Source: Wocania ichthyoenteri Th78 (lineage in GTDB: Bacteria > Bacteroidota > Bacteroidia > Flavobacteriales > Flavobacteriaceae). From it: DNA of 64,000 nt. The stretch covers positions 62,001 to 126,000 of the forward strand of contig NZ_KN525716.1 of NCBI RefSeq assembly GCF_000789235.1. The letters are read 5' to 3'. Position numbers and translations under genes: made by a program. Shown one piece after another: positions 1-8,258 of this stretch. Every line of letters starts with the position of its first letter. The first letter of the stretch is position 1. Under the pieces are notes generated by a model that worked only from the letters and a program-made list of their open reading frames with translations, was not told where the DNA came from and made no database searches.

Positions 1-389
1 TAACTTTAGGTAATAATGATTCTCGTATAACTAAAATTGGCTATTTTTTAAGACGTTATAAAATTGATGAATTTCCTCAGCTTATAAATATCTTAAAAGG
101 CGATATGAGTTTTGTTGGTCCAAGACCAGAGCTACGCTATTATGTGAATTTTTATAGTGAAGATGATATGAAAATTTTTCGTGTTAGACCTGGTATTACA
201 GGACTTGCTTCATTAAAATACAGAAACGAAGTGGAGCTTTTAAAAGCCGCCGAAAATCCTGAAGAGTTCTATACCTCTACTATTGTTCCCGACAAGTTAA
301 AATTCAATAAAATGTATATTGAAAAACGAAATTTCTTTTTTGATTTAAAACTCATTTTTATGACGGTACTAAAGGTTATTACAAAGTAG
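1..389 (+). CDS. Bacterial sugar transferase, C-terminal part (gene runs off the left edge)
   Basis: The reading frame is open from base 3 and has no start in the window, so only the C-terminal third or so of the protein is present. The product is a polyprenyl-phosphate hexose-1-phosphate transferase of the PglC/WcaJ type, which loads the first sugar on undecaprenyl phosphate at the inner membrane. The visible part carries the family's DE pair in the stretch KIDEFPQL, followed by KGDMSFVGPRPEL and the RPGITGLASLKYR block. ATG at base 105 lies inside this conserved core and is not the start. A second, complete gene of the same family lies at 41504. The paralogue suggests that the locus can start more than one glycan, or that one copy is redundant. 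No terminator hairpin is seen after the stop. Confidence 0.9.
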   Translation, partial: TLGNNDSRITKIGYFLRRYKIDEFPQLINILKGDMSFVGPRPELRYYVNFYSEDDMKIFRVRPGITGLASLKYRNEVELLKAAENPEEFYTSTIVPDKLKFNKMYIEKRNFFFDLKLIFMTVLKVITK

Positions 390-406
390 GATAGTTTTAG
401 TAGCTA

Positions 407-437
407 TTTGCTTCAAAAGGTAATTATTCATACTTTG
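407..437 (+). promoter_or_regulatory. Possible flavobacterial promoter for the gene at 488
   Basis: TTTG (407-410), a 20-base spacer and TACTTTG (431-437) resemble the Bacteroidota -33 TTTG and -7 TAnnTTTG elements. The -7 box is one base short of consensus. It lies 50 bases before the start codon at 488. Confidence 0.3.
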
Positions 438-487
438 CGAATGTAATTTATCTATTAAAACCTACATTTTACTGAAGTTGATAACTA

Positions 488-1546
488 ATGAATACATCTG
501 CCTCAAATCATATCCAGCAATTAATTAATGATTCGGGTTTACTTCATTTAAAAGGTAATTCGAAAAAAAGATACCCTAATTTAGATTTTTTAAATGAAAT
601 TATACTAATTACTGGTGCCGCAGGTTCAATTGGCAGTGAGCTTACAAAACAACTTTTACATTGCAATTATAAAAATCTGATTTTAGTTGATATTGCTGAA
701 TCTCCGCTATACGAACTTCAAAAGGAATTAGAATATAAAACTAATAACGTAGAATTTATTTTACTAAATATAACCGAAAAAGAATCTCTAGACTTTCTTT
801 TTAAAACCTATAAACCCACTCTAATTTTTCATACGGCAGCTTACAAACATGTCCCATTAATGGAATCGAATCCTTATGAAGCTTTAAAACTTAATATAAT
901 TGGCACTAAGCTACTAGCGGATCTATCAATTTTGCATGATGTTAAAAAATTTATTTTTATATCTACAGATAAAGCGGTTAACCCAATTAATGCCATGGGA
1001 ATGACAAAACGTATTGCAGAACTCTACTTATTGAATTTGAATAATGAAGAAAAAACTAAATTTATCATCACTCGTTTTGGAAATATATTTGGTTCTAACG
1101 GATCGGTTGTTCCTTTATTTATAAATCAAATTAATGCAGGTAAGCCATTAACTGTTACTAATAAAAATATATCTCGTTATTTTATTTGCAAGCATAAAGC
1201 GTGTAACTTAATATTAGAAATTACGAATTTTGAAAATTTTGAAAACTCAATTTTCACTTTTAATATGGGTAAACCCATAAAGATAATAGATCTAGCTAAA
1301 ACTTTAATTACATTTTATAATGAAGATATAAATATTAAAATCACCGAAGTTCGCCCTGGTGAAAAATTACACGAGGATATAATTTCTAATGATGAGACAC
1401 TAGTATCAACAAAGCATAAAGACATAATGCATATAAAAAGTAATAGCGATAAATCAACAAAAACTCTAAATTTTGATGAGTTATTGAACATTACGCCTTA
1501 TTATTCTCCTCAAGAAATAAAAACAATACTTAGAAAGTATGTGTAA
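488..1546 (+). CDS. Short CapD/FlaA1-type nucleotide-sugar epimerase/dehydratase
   Basis: A 352-residue extended SDR enzyme of the polysaccharide CapD/FlaA1 family, expected to act on a UDP-HexNAc. The NAD(P)-binding glycine motif GAAGSIG is at residues 43-49. The STDKAVNP and MGMTKR blocks carry the family's TDK triad with Met in place of the SDR Tyr. It matches the C-terminal half of the protein at 8259-10211 but lacks that protein's membrane domain, so it should be soluble. One conserved loop differs: the long paralogue reads RYFMTIPEASQL and this one RYFICKHKACNL, so activity on the usual substrate is uncertain. The protein has no signal peptide. The gene ends exactly where the convergent proline dehydrogenase gene ends. 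Fold and family are clear; substrate is not. Confidence 0.85.
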   Translation: MNTSASNHIQQLINDSGLLHLKGNSKKRYPNLDFLNEIILITGAAGSIGSELTKQLLHCNYKNLILVDIAESPLYELQKELEYKTNNVEFILLNITEKESLDFLFKTYKPTLIFHTAAYKHVPLMESNPYEALKLNIIGTKLLADLSILHDVKKFIFISTDKAVNPINAMGMTKRIAELYLLNLNNEEKTKFIITRFGNIFGSNGSVVPLFINQINAGKPLTVTNKNISRYFICKHKACNLILEITNFENFENSIFTFNMGKPIKIIDLAKTLITFYNEDINIKITEVRPGEKLHEDIISNDETLVSTKHKDIMHIKSNSDKSTKTLNFDELLNITPYYSPQEIKTILRKYV

Positions 1547-2725
1547 TTATTTTTGTTTCCTGCGTTTTTTCTCTTTGGCTAATAAATTAAGCTCTCTACT
1601 TGTTTGTCCAGCAACCGATGTGTTTTCTTCTGCCCTTCTAATTAAGTATGGCATAACATCCCTTACAGGACCAAAAGGCATGTACTTAGCTACATTATAA
1701 CCTTTGTATGCTAAATTGTAACTAATATGATCGCTCATTCCATAAAGCTGTCCAAACCAAACACGCGAATCGTTGTTTTCTAAGCCTCTTTCTTGCATTA
1801 ACTGCATTAACAAATACGAACTTTCTTCATTATGTGTGCCAGCAAATAAAGCTATTTCATTTAAGTTGTCTAAAACATATTTTAAACCTTCATCAAAATT
1901 AATGTCGGTTGCTTTTTTATTCACACAAATAGGCGATACATATCCTTTTTCTTCAGCACGATCATTCTCTTTTTCCATATAAGCACCACGTACTAATTTA
2001 TACCCCAAGTAAAAGCCTTCTGCCTTAGCTAATTGATGCTGCTGTTTTAAAAAATCTAGTCTATCATGTCTATACATTTGCAAAGTATTGAACACAATAG
2101 GTTTTTCTGTATTATACTTTCGCATCATTTTTGTTATCAATTTATCCGCAGCATCTTGCATCCAACTTTCTTCGGCGTCAATTAATATAGCAATATCATT
2201 TTCTTTAGATTTTTTACAAACGATATCAAACCTATTCACTACTCTATCCCATTCTTCTTGTTCCTTTTCGGTTAAAGGCTCTCCTTTTCCTAACTTTTCA
2301 TATAAATAAAAACGTCCAAAACCTGTAGGCTTAAATACCGCAATAGGAAGTGCATCAATGGTTTTAGCAAAATCTATAATTTTAAGAATCACTCGCATTG
2401 CTCCGTCAAATTCAGCCTCATTTTCTTTCCCTTCTACTGAGTAATCTAAAACAGAGCTTACGCCTTTTTCATACATTTTATCAATAACAGGTAAGCAATC
2501 TTCTTCATTGACACCACCACAGAAATGATCAAAAACTGTAGAACGAATAAGCCCTTCAATAGGTAAATGCGCTTTTATTGCAAAGTTAGTTGCAGCTGTT
2601 CCTATTCTAACCAAAGGCTCAATAGAAATCATTTTAAATAAAAAATATGCGCGTTCTAATTCAGAGTCGCTTTTAAGTGCAAACGCTATTTCGGTATTTT
2701 CAAAAATAGAGCCAGTTTTTTCCAT
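1547..2725 (-). CDS. Proline dehydrogenase (monofunctional)
   Basis: A 392-residue FAD-dependent proline dehydrogenase that oxidises proline to pyrroline-5-carboxylate and passes electrons to quinone. The length fits the monofunctional form; the P5C dehydrogenase domain of fused PutA is absent. The family blocks LVRGAYMEKEN and the C-terminal YLIRRAEEN (the two arginines that bind the proline carboxylate) are present, as is GQLYGMSDHISYNLA. The tail is very basic (LLAKEKKRRKQK). The ATG at 2725 is preceded by a -7-like box at 2744-2751. It is a housekeeping gene with no obvious link to the flanking glycan genes. It sits tail to tail with the CapD-like gene without an intergenic base. Confidence 0.95.
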   Translation of the reverse strand: MEKTGSIFENTEIAFALKSDSELERAYFLFKMISIEPLVRIGTAATNFAIKAHLPIEGLIRSTVFDHFCGGVNEEDCLPVIDKMYEKGVSSVLDYSVEGKENEAEFDGAMRVILKIIDFAKTIDALPIAVFKPTGFGRFYLYEKLGKGEPLTEKEQEEWDRVVNRFDIVCKKSKENDIAILIDAEESWMQDAADKLITKMMRKYNTEKPIVFNTLQMYRHDRLDFLKQQHQLAKAEGFYLGYKLVRGAYMEKENDRAEEKGYVSPICVNKKATDINFDEGLKYVLDNLNEIALFAGTHNEESSYLLMQLMQERGLENNDSRVWFGQLYGMSDHISYNLAYKGYNVAKYMPFGPVRDVMPYLIRRAEENTSVAGQTSRELNLLAKEKKRRKQK

Positions 2726-2743
2726 TATTTATAAAATTTTCCA

Positions 2744-2751
2744 CAAATATA
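2744..2751 (-). promoter_or_regulatory. -7 promoter element for proline dehydrogenase
   Basis: On the minus strand this reads TATATTTG, a perfect match to the Bacteroidota TAnnTTTG -7 element, 18 bases upstream of the ATG at 2725. No clear TTTG is seen at -33. Confidence 0.45.
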
Positions 2752-2822
2752 ATTAAGACTTAGTTATCATTTTATATAAAAACTCCTTAATTTCACTGCT
2801 TAAATTAATAGTGATATTTTTT

Positions 2823-3890
2823 ATGAAATCGATTACTGCAAATGATTCTATAATTCATTTTAATAGTGCTTGTTACACTTCATTAAATGAGCATCTTAAA
2901 TCAAATAGTTTTTCTAAAATCTTTATTTTAGTTGATGAGAATACCCATCAATTTTGCTTACCAAATTTTTTAGCAAAACTAGAAACCAATGTTGTTATAG
3001 AAATTATTGAAATTGAATCTGGAGAAGAAAATAAAACGATAGAAACCTGCTCTGGTGTATGGAATACCCTTTCTGAATTAGATGCCGATAGAAAAAGTTT
3101 ACTAATAAATGTTGGTGGCGGTGTAATTACAGATTTGGGTGGGTTTGTAGCTTCTACATTTAAAAGAGGAATTGCTTATATAAATGTACCTACCTCTTTA
3201 TTATCTATGGTAGATGCTTCTGTTGGAGGTAAAACGGGTGTTGATTTAGGGCACTTAAAAAACCAAATTGGTGTAATTAGCACACCAAATTTAGTGCTTA
3301 TTGATACTACATTTTTAGAGACATTACCGCAAAATCAAATGCGATCTGGTCTAGCAGAAATGCTAAAACATGGGTTAATTAGAGATGAAAATTATTGGAA
3401 TAAATTTAAAGAATTACCTAAATTATCATTAGAAGATTTAGATGAATTAATTTATGAATCTGTTATTATCAAAAAAAATGTAGTTGAAGAAGATCCTTTT
3501 GAAGATGGACTTAGAAAGACATTAAATTTTGGACATACTCTTGGTCATGCCATAGAATCTTATTTTTTAAGCAATCCAAATAAAAAAGATTTATTGCATG
3601 GAGAAGCTATTATTATAGGAATGATTTTAGCTTGCTACATATCCTCAGAATTAACGGGTTTTCCAAAAAAAACTACTGAAGAAATTAAAGCCTTATTTTT
3701 AAGTTATTATGAAAAAGTAAGTATTGATAAAAGCGAGTATCAAAACATTATAGAGTTATTAAAATACGATAAGAAAAACAATCATGGTAACATAAATTTT
3801 GTGCTTCTTAAAAATATTGGTAGTCCAGAAATAGACTGTTTAGTTGATGATGTCATTATAATTAATGCTTTTAAATTTTATGCGACTTAA
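2823..3890 (+). CDS. aroB: 3-dehydroquinate synthase
   Basis: Converts DAHP to 3-dehydroquinate, the second step of the shikimate pathway, using NAD and a divalent metal. The NAD-binding block GGGVITDLGGFVAST, the SVGGKTGVD motif and the metal-binding NFGHTLGHAIE and LLHGEAI histidines are all present, and the length of 355 residues is normal. I take ATG at 2823 as the start; an in-frame GTG at 2811 would add only four residues (MIFF) and has no better support. The gene follows proline dehydrogenase divergently with a 97-base gap, and precedes a small acidic conserved gene. It is a housekeeping gene at the edge of the polysaccharide locus. Confidence 0.97.
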   Translation: MKSITANDSIIHFNSACYTSLNEHLKSNSFSKIFILVDENTHQFCLPNFLAKLETNVVIEIIEIESGEENKTIETCSGVWNTLSELDADRKSLLINVGGGVITDLGGFVASTFKRGIAYINVPTSLLSMVDASVGGKTGVDLGHLKNQIGVISTPNLVLIDTTFLETLPQNQMRSGLAEMLKHGLIRDENYWNKFKELPKLSLEDLDELIYESVIIKKNVVEEDPFEDGLRKTLNFGHTLGHAIESYFLSNPNKKDLLHGEAIIIGMILACYISSELTGFPKKTTEEIKALFLSYYEKVSIDKSEYQNIIELLKYDKKNNHGNINFVLLKNIGSPEIDCLVDDVIIINAFKFYAT

Positions 3891-3954
3891 ATATTATTTT
3901 TTGTAATTTTATAAATATTGCTATTAAATTTAATTATCAACCAAAATTTTTATT

Positions 3955-4254
3955 ATGCAAAGAATTATAGTTGATTATAAAAAACTAACTCCTGAAGTTT
4001 TAAATCTGTTAACTGAGAAATTTCCTGATGGTTACGGAGATGATGATATTATCACTTTTGATAATCATAGAAATGAGACTATTGAAGCCATTGAAATTAA
4101 AACACCCGATGCTATTTATTTGGTTAAAGTAAGTAGCAAATTGCATTACACGATGACTAATTTTGATAGTGATAATATTGAACTTAACGATTTAGGTAAT
4201 GTTGTGGTTGATAATACGATTGAACCCACTATTTTTGATGACGAAGAGGAATAA
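3955..4254 (+). CDS. Small acidic conserved protein of unknown function
   Basis: A 99-residue soluble protein without a signal peptide or membrane segment. I do not recognise a characterised family. It is strongly acidic, with a run of Asp near residue 30 (GYGDDDII) and an acidic end (IFDDEEE). The predicted pattern of alternating strands in the middle (AIEIKTPDAIYLVKVS) suggests a compact alpha/beta fold. It sits between aroB and a CpsB-type phosphatase in the same direction, 64 bases after aroB and 27 bases before the phosphatase, so it may share a transcript with the phosphatase. Coding quality (clean start, codon use like its neighbours) makes it a real gene. Its role cannot be read from the sequence. 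Confidence 0.8.
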   Translation: MQRIIVDYKKLTPEVLNLLTEKFPDGYGDDDIITFDNHRNETIEAIEIKTPDAIYLVKVSSKLHYTMTNFDSDNIELNDLGNVVVDNTIEPTIFDDEEE

Positions 4255-4281
4255 ACTCTTTTTAACTAACCTACTTAAATA

Positions 4282-5028
4282 ATGTTTCATTTTTTTTCTA
4301 AGAAAGTATTCCTTAAAGATTTATTAGAAAATTTTGTAGATATGCATTCTCATATTTTACCAGGAATAGATGATGGTGCAAAAAACACTTCAGAATCGAT
4401 AGATTTAATTAAAGGCATGCAAGCATTAGGCGTTAAGCAATTTATGCCTACCCCCCATGTAATGCAAGATTTCTATCCAAATACTGATGAAACTATTGGT
4501 GATGCTTATCAAAACCTATTAGGTGCTTTAGATTCTAAAATACTTTCAGAAATCACAATTAATCCCGCTGCGGAGTATATGCTAGACGACAATTTCCAAA
4601 AGCAACTAGATAGGCAAGAATTATTTACACTTAAAGGTAATTATTTGTTAATTGAGATGTCTTATTTTCAACCACCAATTAACTTAGAGGAAATAATCTT
4701 TAAAATTAAAACGAAAGGATACTTGCCTATATTGGCGCATCCAGAACGTTATTCTTTTTATCATAATACAAAAGATTATTATAAAAAGTTAAAACAGTTA
4801 GGGTGTTTTTTTCAACTTAATCTACTATCATTAAGTGACCATTACGGAAAAAATGTAGAGAAAGCAGCAAATTATTTAATTGAAGAACAATTGGTCGATT
4901 TTGTGGCGACTGATGTACATAATGGTATACATATTAAAAAGCTTTCTAATTTAATTCTTAATAAGAATTTAATTAGAAAGCTTCCTGCTATTATTAAAAA
5001 CACTTGTAATACGTTTTCGGTTATTTAA
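4282..5028 (+). CDS. PHP-type tyrosine-protein phosphatase (CpsB/YwqE family)
   Basis: A 248-residue metal-dependent phosphatase of the PHP superfamily, the type that removes phosphate from Wzc/CpsD autokinases in Gram-positives and many Bacteroidota. The metal ligands appear in the expected order: DMHSHILPGIDDGA near residue 20, an EYMLDD block near 100, LAHPERY near 150 and TDVHN near 210. Its natural partner, the Wzc-like kinase, is on the opposite strand and the two genes overlap by four bases at their 3' ends. The pair therefore shares a border without sharing a transcript. Cycling phosphorylation of the kinase's C-terminal tyrosines should control chain length and export. Confidence 0.92.
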   Translation: MFHFFSKKVFLKDLLENFVDMHSHILPGIDDGAKNTSESIDLIKGMQALGVKQFMPTPHVMQDFYPNTDETIGDAYQNLLGALDSKILSEITINPAAEYMLDDNFQKQLDRQELFTLKGNYLLIEMSYFQPPINLEEIIFKIKTKGYLPILAHPERYSFYHNTKDYYKKLKQLGCFFQLNLLSLSDHYGKNVEKAANYLIEEQLVDFVATDVHNGIHIKKLSNLILNKNLIRKLPAIIKNTCNTFSVI

Positions 5029-7403
5029 GCACGTTTTCTGAAAAAACCTTTCTTTTCTTTAGATCCGTAATACCCATATTTTGCACCATACCCAAAATTT
5101 GACTGTCTAACATCGTTAACGACAAGCATCATTCCGTTAAGTTTGTTTTCAGCATGTAATTCTTTGGCAAAATTTAAAATACGTGTTTCTGTGTAATCTG
5201 CACGTGTCATATAAATAGTATGTCCTGCATATTGACTAAACAATAATGTATCGGTTACTAACATTGATGGTGCAGTATCAACAATTACATAATCATATTG
5301 CTCAGATACTTTATCAAAAAGAGGCTTCATTCTATCACTCATTAATAATTCTGCTGGATTTGGTGGGACTTTTCCAGATAACAAAATATCAATTTTATTA
5401 CCATTAATCTCAAAAGTATTTATAGCCTCACCAACAATTACAGATTTATCAACTAAGTATTCTGTTAATCCTATTTTTGCTAAATCTTGTTTCTTTTGAT
5501 TATCAAGATCTAAAAGTAGTTTAGGATTTCTAATATCTGCACCAATTAATAATACTCTTTTATCTGTATTAGCTAGTGTTAATGCCATATTCATACTAAA
5601 AAAAGATTTTCCTTCACCGTTAATAGTTGAAGTAACAAAAATTACATTATCATAATTTTCTACTTTTCTTGTTCGTTTTATATAATCAAAGTTTGTTCGT
5701 ATAATCCTAAATGACTCTGATAAAATAGAGCGGTCATTTCTTTGTACTAAAACATTATTACCTTTTACTTTTGGTATCTCACCTAAAACAGTAATGTTTT
5801 TAATTTCTTTTTCTAAATCTTCTTTGTTATGAATTTTGGTATCTAAAAGATTCTTAACATAGAAAAACATGAATGGTATTAGTAGCCCTAAAAATATTGC
5901 TCCAGCATAAGCGATTTGCTTGTTTGGAGAAATAGGCCCTCCTGCACTATTATAGGCCTCATCAATTATTTTAGCGCTAGGTGAAGTAGCTGTTAAAGAA
6001 ATTGTAGCTTCTTCTCTTTTTTCTAATAGGTATAGATATAATGATTCTTTTATGCCTCGAGAGCGTTCAATTGACCTTAGTTTACGCTCTTGTCCTGGAA
6101 CAGAAAATATTTTAGAATTGATTCGTCTGGATTGACTTTCTAAACTTCCTACTTGAATTCTTAAAGACTTACTAGAATTATTAATACTTTGCTGGAGGTC
6201 TTGTCTAACACTTGCTATTGTTTGATCTAATTGTAATACTATAGGGTTTTGCTCACCAGCACTTTTTAAAAGTGCTCTTCTTCTTTCAAGTAATTGATTA
6301 TATCTAGCAGACAACCCACTAATTGCTGGGTCGCCAGACCCTAAATTTGATGGAATAGCACTATATTTTGCGCTCTCATCGCCAAGAGTTTCTTTAACAT
6401 AACTTAATTGGCTTAATTGCATTTTAACAGCGTCTAGTTGTTGCTCATTAGCTACACTTGAGTTTAAAAACTGTCCAGCTTCAGACGCTACATCTGTAAT
6501 TTTATTTCCAGTTTTAAACCGCACAATACTATCATCAACATTTACCAAGTCAGAAGCTATTAACTCAACACGTTCATTAATAAAATTTGCTGTATTTTTT
6601 GATCTTTCATTTTTATTTTGAATAGTAAAATCATTGTATTCATGTATCAATGTGTTTACTATGTCTTTGGCTTTTTCTATAACAGGATCTACTAAACTTA
6701 CTTGAACTACCTTAGAAGATTTATTGGTTGGTGCAATAGAAATTCTGTCTTTAAGAGATTCTGCTAAATATTCTGCCTTTATAATATTTATTCTAATAAA
6801 ACTACCTATGCTGTTTTCAATATTTTCATTTTTCGGAGTTACAATAATACCCCCAAAAGAAGTAGGAATTGTTTCACCAAAAGCATACTTTTTAGGTTCG
6901 TTATTTTCATTAATACGATAATTAAAATTTGTAGCGGAAAGAATTTCTACATGAAAATTAAAATTTGTGTTATTAATAATAGAGTCAGATTCAATAAAGT
7001 TGACAACTACAGGAGTGTTTTTGTATAATTCTGATTCGTATATTCTACCCTTTACATAATATCTAACGTTTAGGTTTAGTTCTTTTACAATATTTCTAAG
7101 AAAACTTCTAGACTTTATTACCTGTATTTCATCTTCAACCATGGCGTCTTCTTTTTCAGAAAAAATGGATAAATCTTTTAAAGCTCCTGCCGAGGAATTA
7201 TCTTTATCGTCTAAAAGCATTATTTTGGCTACAGCTAAATACTTAGGGGTAGTATATCTTAAATTTACATAAGCTAATCCTAAACATATTATTAAGCTTA
7301 AAACAAACCATTTCCATTGCTTTAAATATACAGATAGTGTTTTCTTGAGATTAAAATTAAAATCTTCAGAGTTATTCGATAAATTATTTTGGTTTGAAGT
7401 CAT
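5025..7403 (-). CDS. wzc: Polysaccharide co-polymerase and tyrosine autokinase (Wzc-like)
   Basis: A 792-residue inner-membrane protein combining a Wzz-type chain-length domain with a cytoplasmic BY-kinase. An N-terminal membrane helix is near residues 32-50, a long coiled-coil periplasmic region with a PxxP-like second membrane entry (GGPISPNKQIAYAGAIFLG) ends near 510, and the kinase domain follows. Its Walker A is INGEGKSFF at about residue 595, the Walker A' is VLLIGADIRNP and Walker B is YVIVDTAPS near 707. The C-terminus has a tyrosine cluster (FGYGAKYGYYGSKEKK), the usual autophosphorylation site. It is the last gene of an operon with the Wza-like gene 8 bases upstream. The opposing phosphatase at 4282 is the likely antagonist. 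Confidence 0.95.
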   Translation of the reverse strand: MTSNQNNLSNNSEDFNFNLKKTLSVYLKQWKWFVLSLIICLGLAYVNLRYTTPKYLAVAKIMLLDDKDNSSAGALKDLSIFSEKEDAMVEDEIQVIKSRSFLRNIVKELNLNVRYYVKGRIYESELYKNTPVVVNFIESDSIINNTNFNFHVEILSATNFNYRINENNEPKKYAFGETIPTSFGGIIVTPKNENIENSIGSFIRINIIKAEYLAESLKDRISIAPTNKSSKVVQVSLVDPVIEKAKDIVNTLIHEYNDFTIQNKNERSKNTANFINERVELIASDLVNVDDSIVRFKTGNKITDVASEAGQFLNSSVANEQQLDAVKMQLSQLSYVKETLGDESAKYSAIPSNLGSGDPAISGLSARYNQLLERRRALLKSAGEQNPIVLQLDQTIASVRQDLQQSINNSSKSLRIQVGSLESQSRRINSKIFSVPGQERKLRSIERSRGIKESLYLYLLEKREEATISLTATSPSAKIIDEAYNSAGGPISPNKQIAYAGAIFLGLLIPFMFFYVKNLLDTKIHNKEDLEKEIKNITVLGEIPKVKGNNVLVQRNDRSILSESFRIIRTNFDYIKRTRKVENYDNVIFVTSTINGEGKSFFSMNMALTLANTDKRVLLIGADIRNPKLLLDLDNQKKQDLAKIGLTEYLVDKSVIVGEAINTFEINGNKIDILLSGKVPPNPAELLMSDRMKPLFDKVSEQYDYVIVDTAPSMLVTDTLLFSQYAGHTIYMTRADYTETRILNFAKELHAENKLNGMMLVVNDVRQSNFGYGAKYGYYGSKEKKGFFRKRA

Positions 7404-7411
7404 TATTAATT

Positions 7412-8215
7412 CTAATTTCTAGTTACAAATATTAGCGCAGTTGTTAGAATAAAAGAAGTAATACTAATAATGGTTCCTATTCTGGTATCGCCTGACGCAC
7501 TACTTATTGCAGAATTATTTGGTTCAACATAAACAATATCATTTTGAGTTAAATAATATACAGGAGAATTAAAAACCTCTTTTGTAGTTAAATCTATTCT
7601 AGAAATTGTTTTTGTTCCATTAAAATCTCTAATTATTGTAACGTTATCTCTTCTACCTTTTATGGTTAAGCCTCCAGCCATACCTAACGCTTCAAGAATT
7701 GATATTCTTTCTCCAGACACTGGATAAACACCTGGAGATCTAACTTCACCGTCAATAGTAATTCTAAAGTTTAAAACACGCACAATAACTACTGGGTCTT
7801 TTAGTAATCTTCCCTCAGAGAATTTTTTCTTAATTAATGCTTTAGCTTCTTCTACTGTTAGCCCTAATAGTTTTATTTTTCCCAAAACAGGAAAATCGAT
7901 GTTTCCATCTACATCAATAAGATAATCTATAAAGCTAGCACCACCTCCACCGCCTCCTTGTCTTACAATGTTATAAGGTTTTGCAGGATCAATAATATTG
8001 CCATCGTCAGTAGTAGCTGTTAAAACGGATATATATATGCTTAATATGTCTCCAACCTTTAATTTTGCTGTAAAAGTATCTGTGTCTACTATAGTTTCAA
8101 AGTCTTTTGCATTCTGAAAATATACAATATCTTGCTTAGTAACACAGGAATTTAAAAACAAACTAGCTATAACACTTAAAATAACTATTTTGTGTCTTGT
8201 AAGGGGTTTAATCAT
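7412..8215 (-). CDS. wza: Polysaccharide export outer-membrane lipoprotein (Wza-like)
   Basis: A 267-residue polysaccharide export protein. The N-terminus is a lipoprotein signal (hydrophobic stretch and LNSC lipobox, Cys near residue 24). The Poly_export domain follows with the KVGDILSIYISV strand, then an SLBB domain (ITIDGEVRSPGVYPVSGE). Unlike E. coli Wza it ends in a single hydrophobic helix (SITSFILTTALIFV) close to the C-terminus, typical of the shorter Bacteroidota forms. A glycine run (QGGGGGGASF) lies near residue 90. It should form the export channel with the Wzc-like kinase encoded directly downstream in the same operon. Confidence 0.93.
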   Translation of the reverse strand: MIKPLTRHKIVILSVIASLFLNSCVTKQDIVYFQNAKDFETIVDTDTFTAKLKVGDILSIYISVLTATTDDGNIIDPAKPYNIVRQGGGGGGASFIDYLIDVDGNIDFPVLGKIKLLGLTVEEAKALIKKKFSEGRLLKDPVVIVRVLNFRITIDGEVRSPGVYPVSGERISILEALGMAGGLTIKGRRDNVTIIRDFNGTKTISRIDLTTKEVFNSPVYYLTQNDIVYVEPNNSAISSASGDTRIGTIISITSFILTTALIFVTRN

Positions 8216-8258
8216 TTTTTAAACGTTTGGGGAAAAGTAATAAAATTTACTTAATATA

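Noticed and set aside
2811-2822. GTG start for aroB four codons upstream
   Set aside because: ATG at 2823 begins the normal AroB N-terminus; the GTG adds only MIFF.
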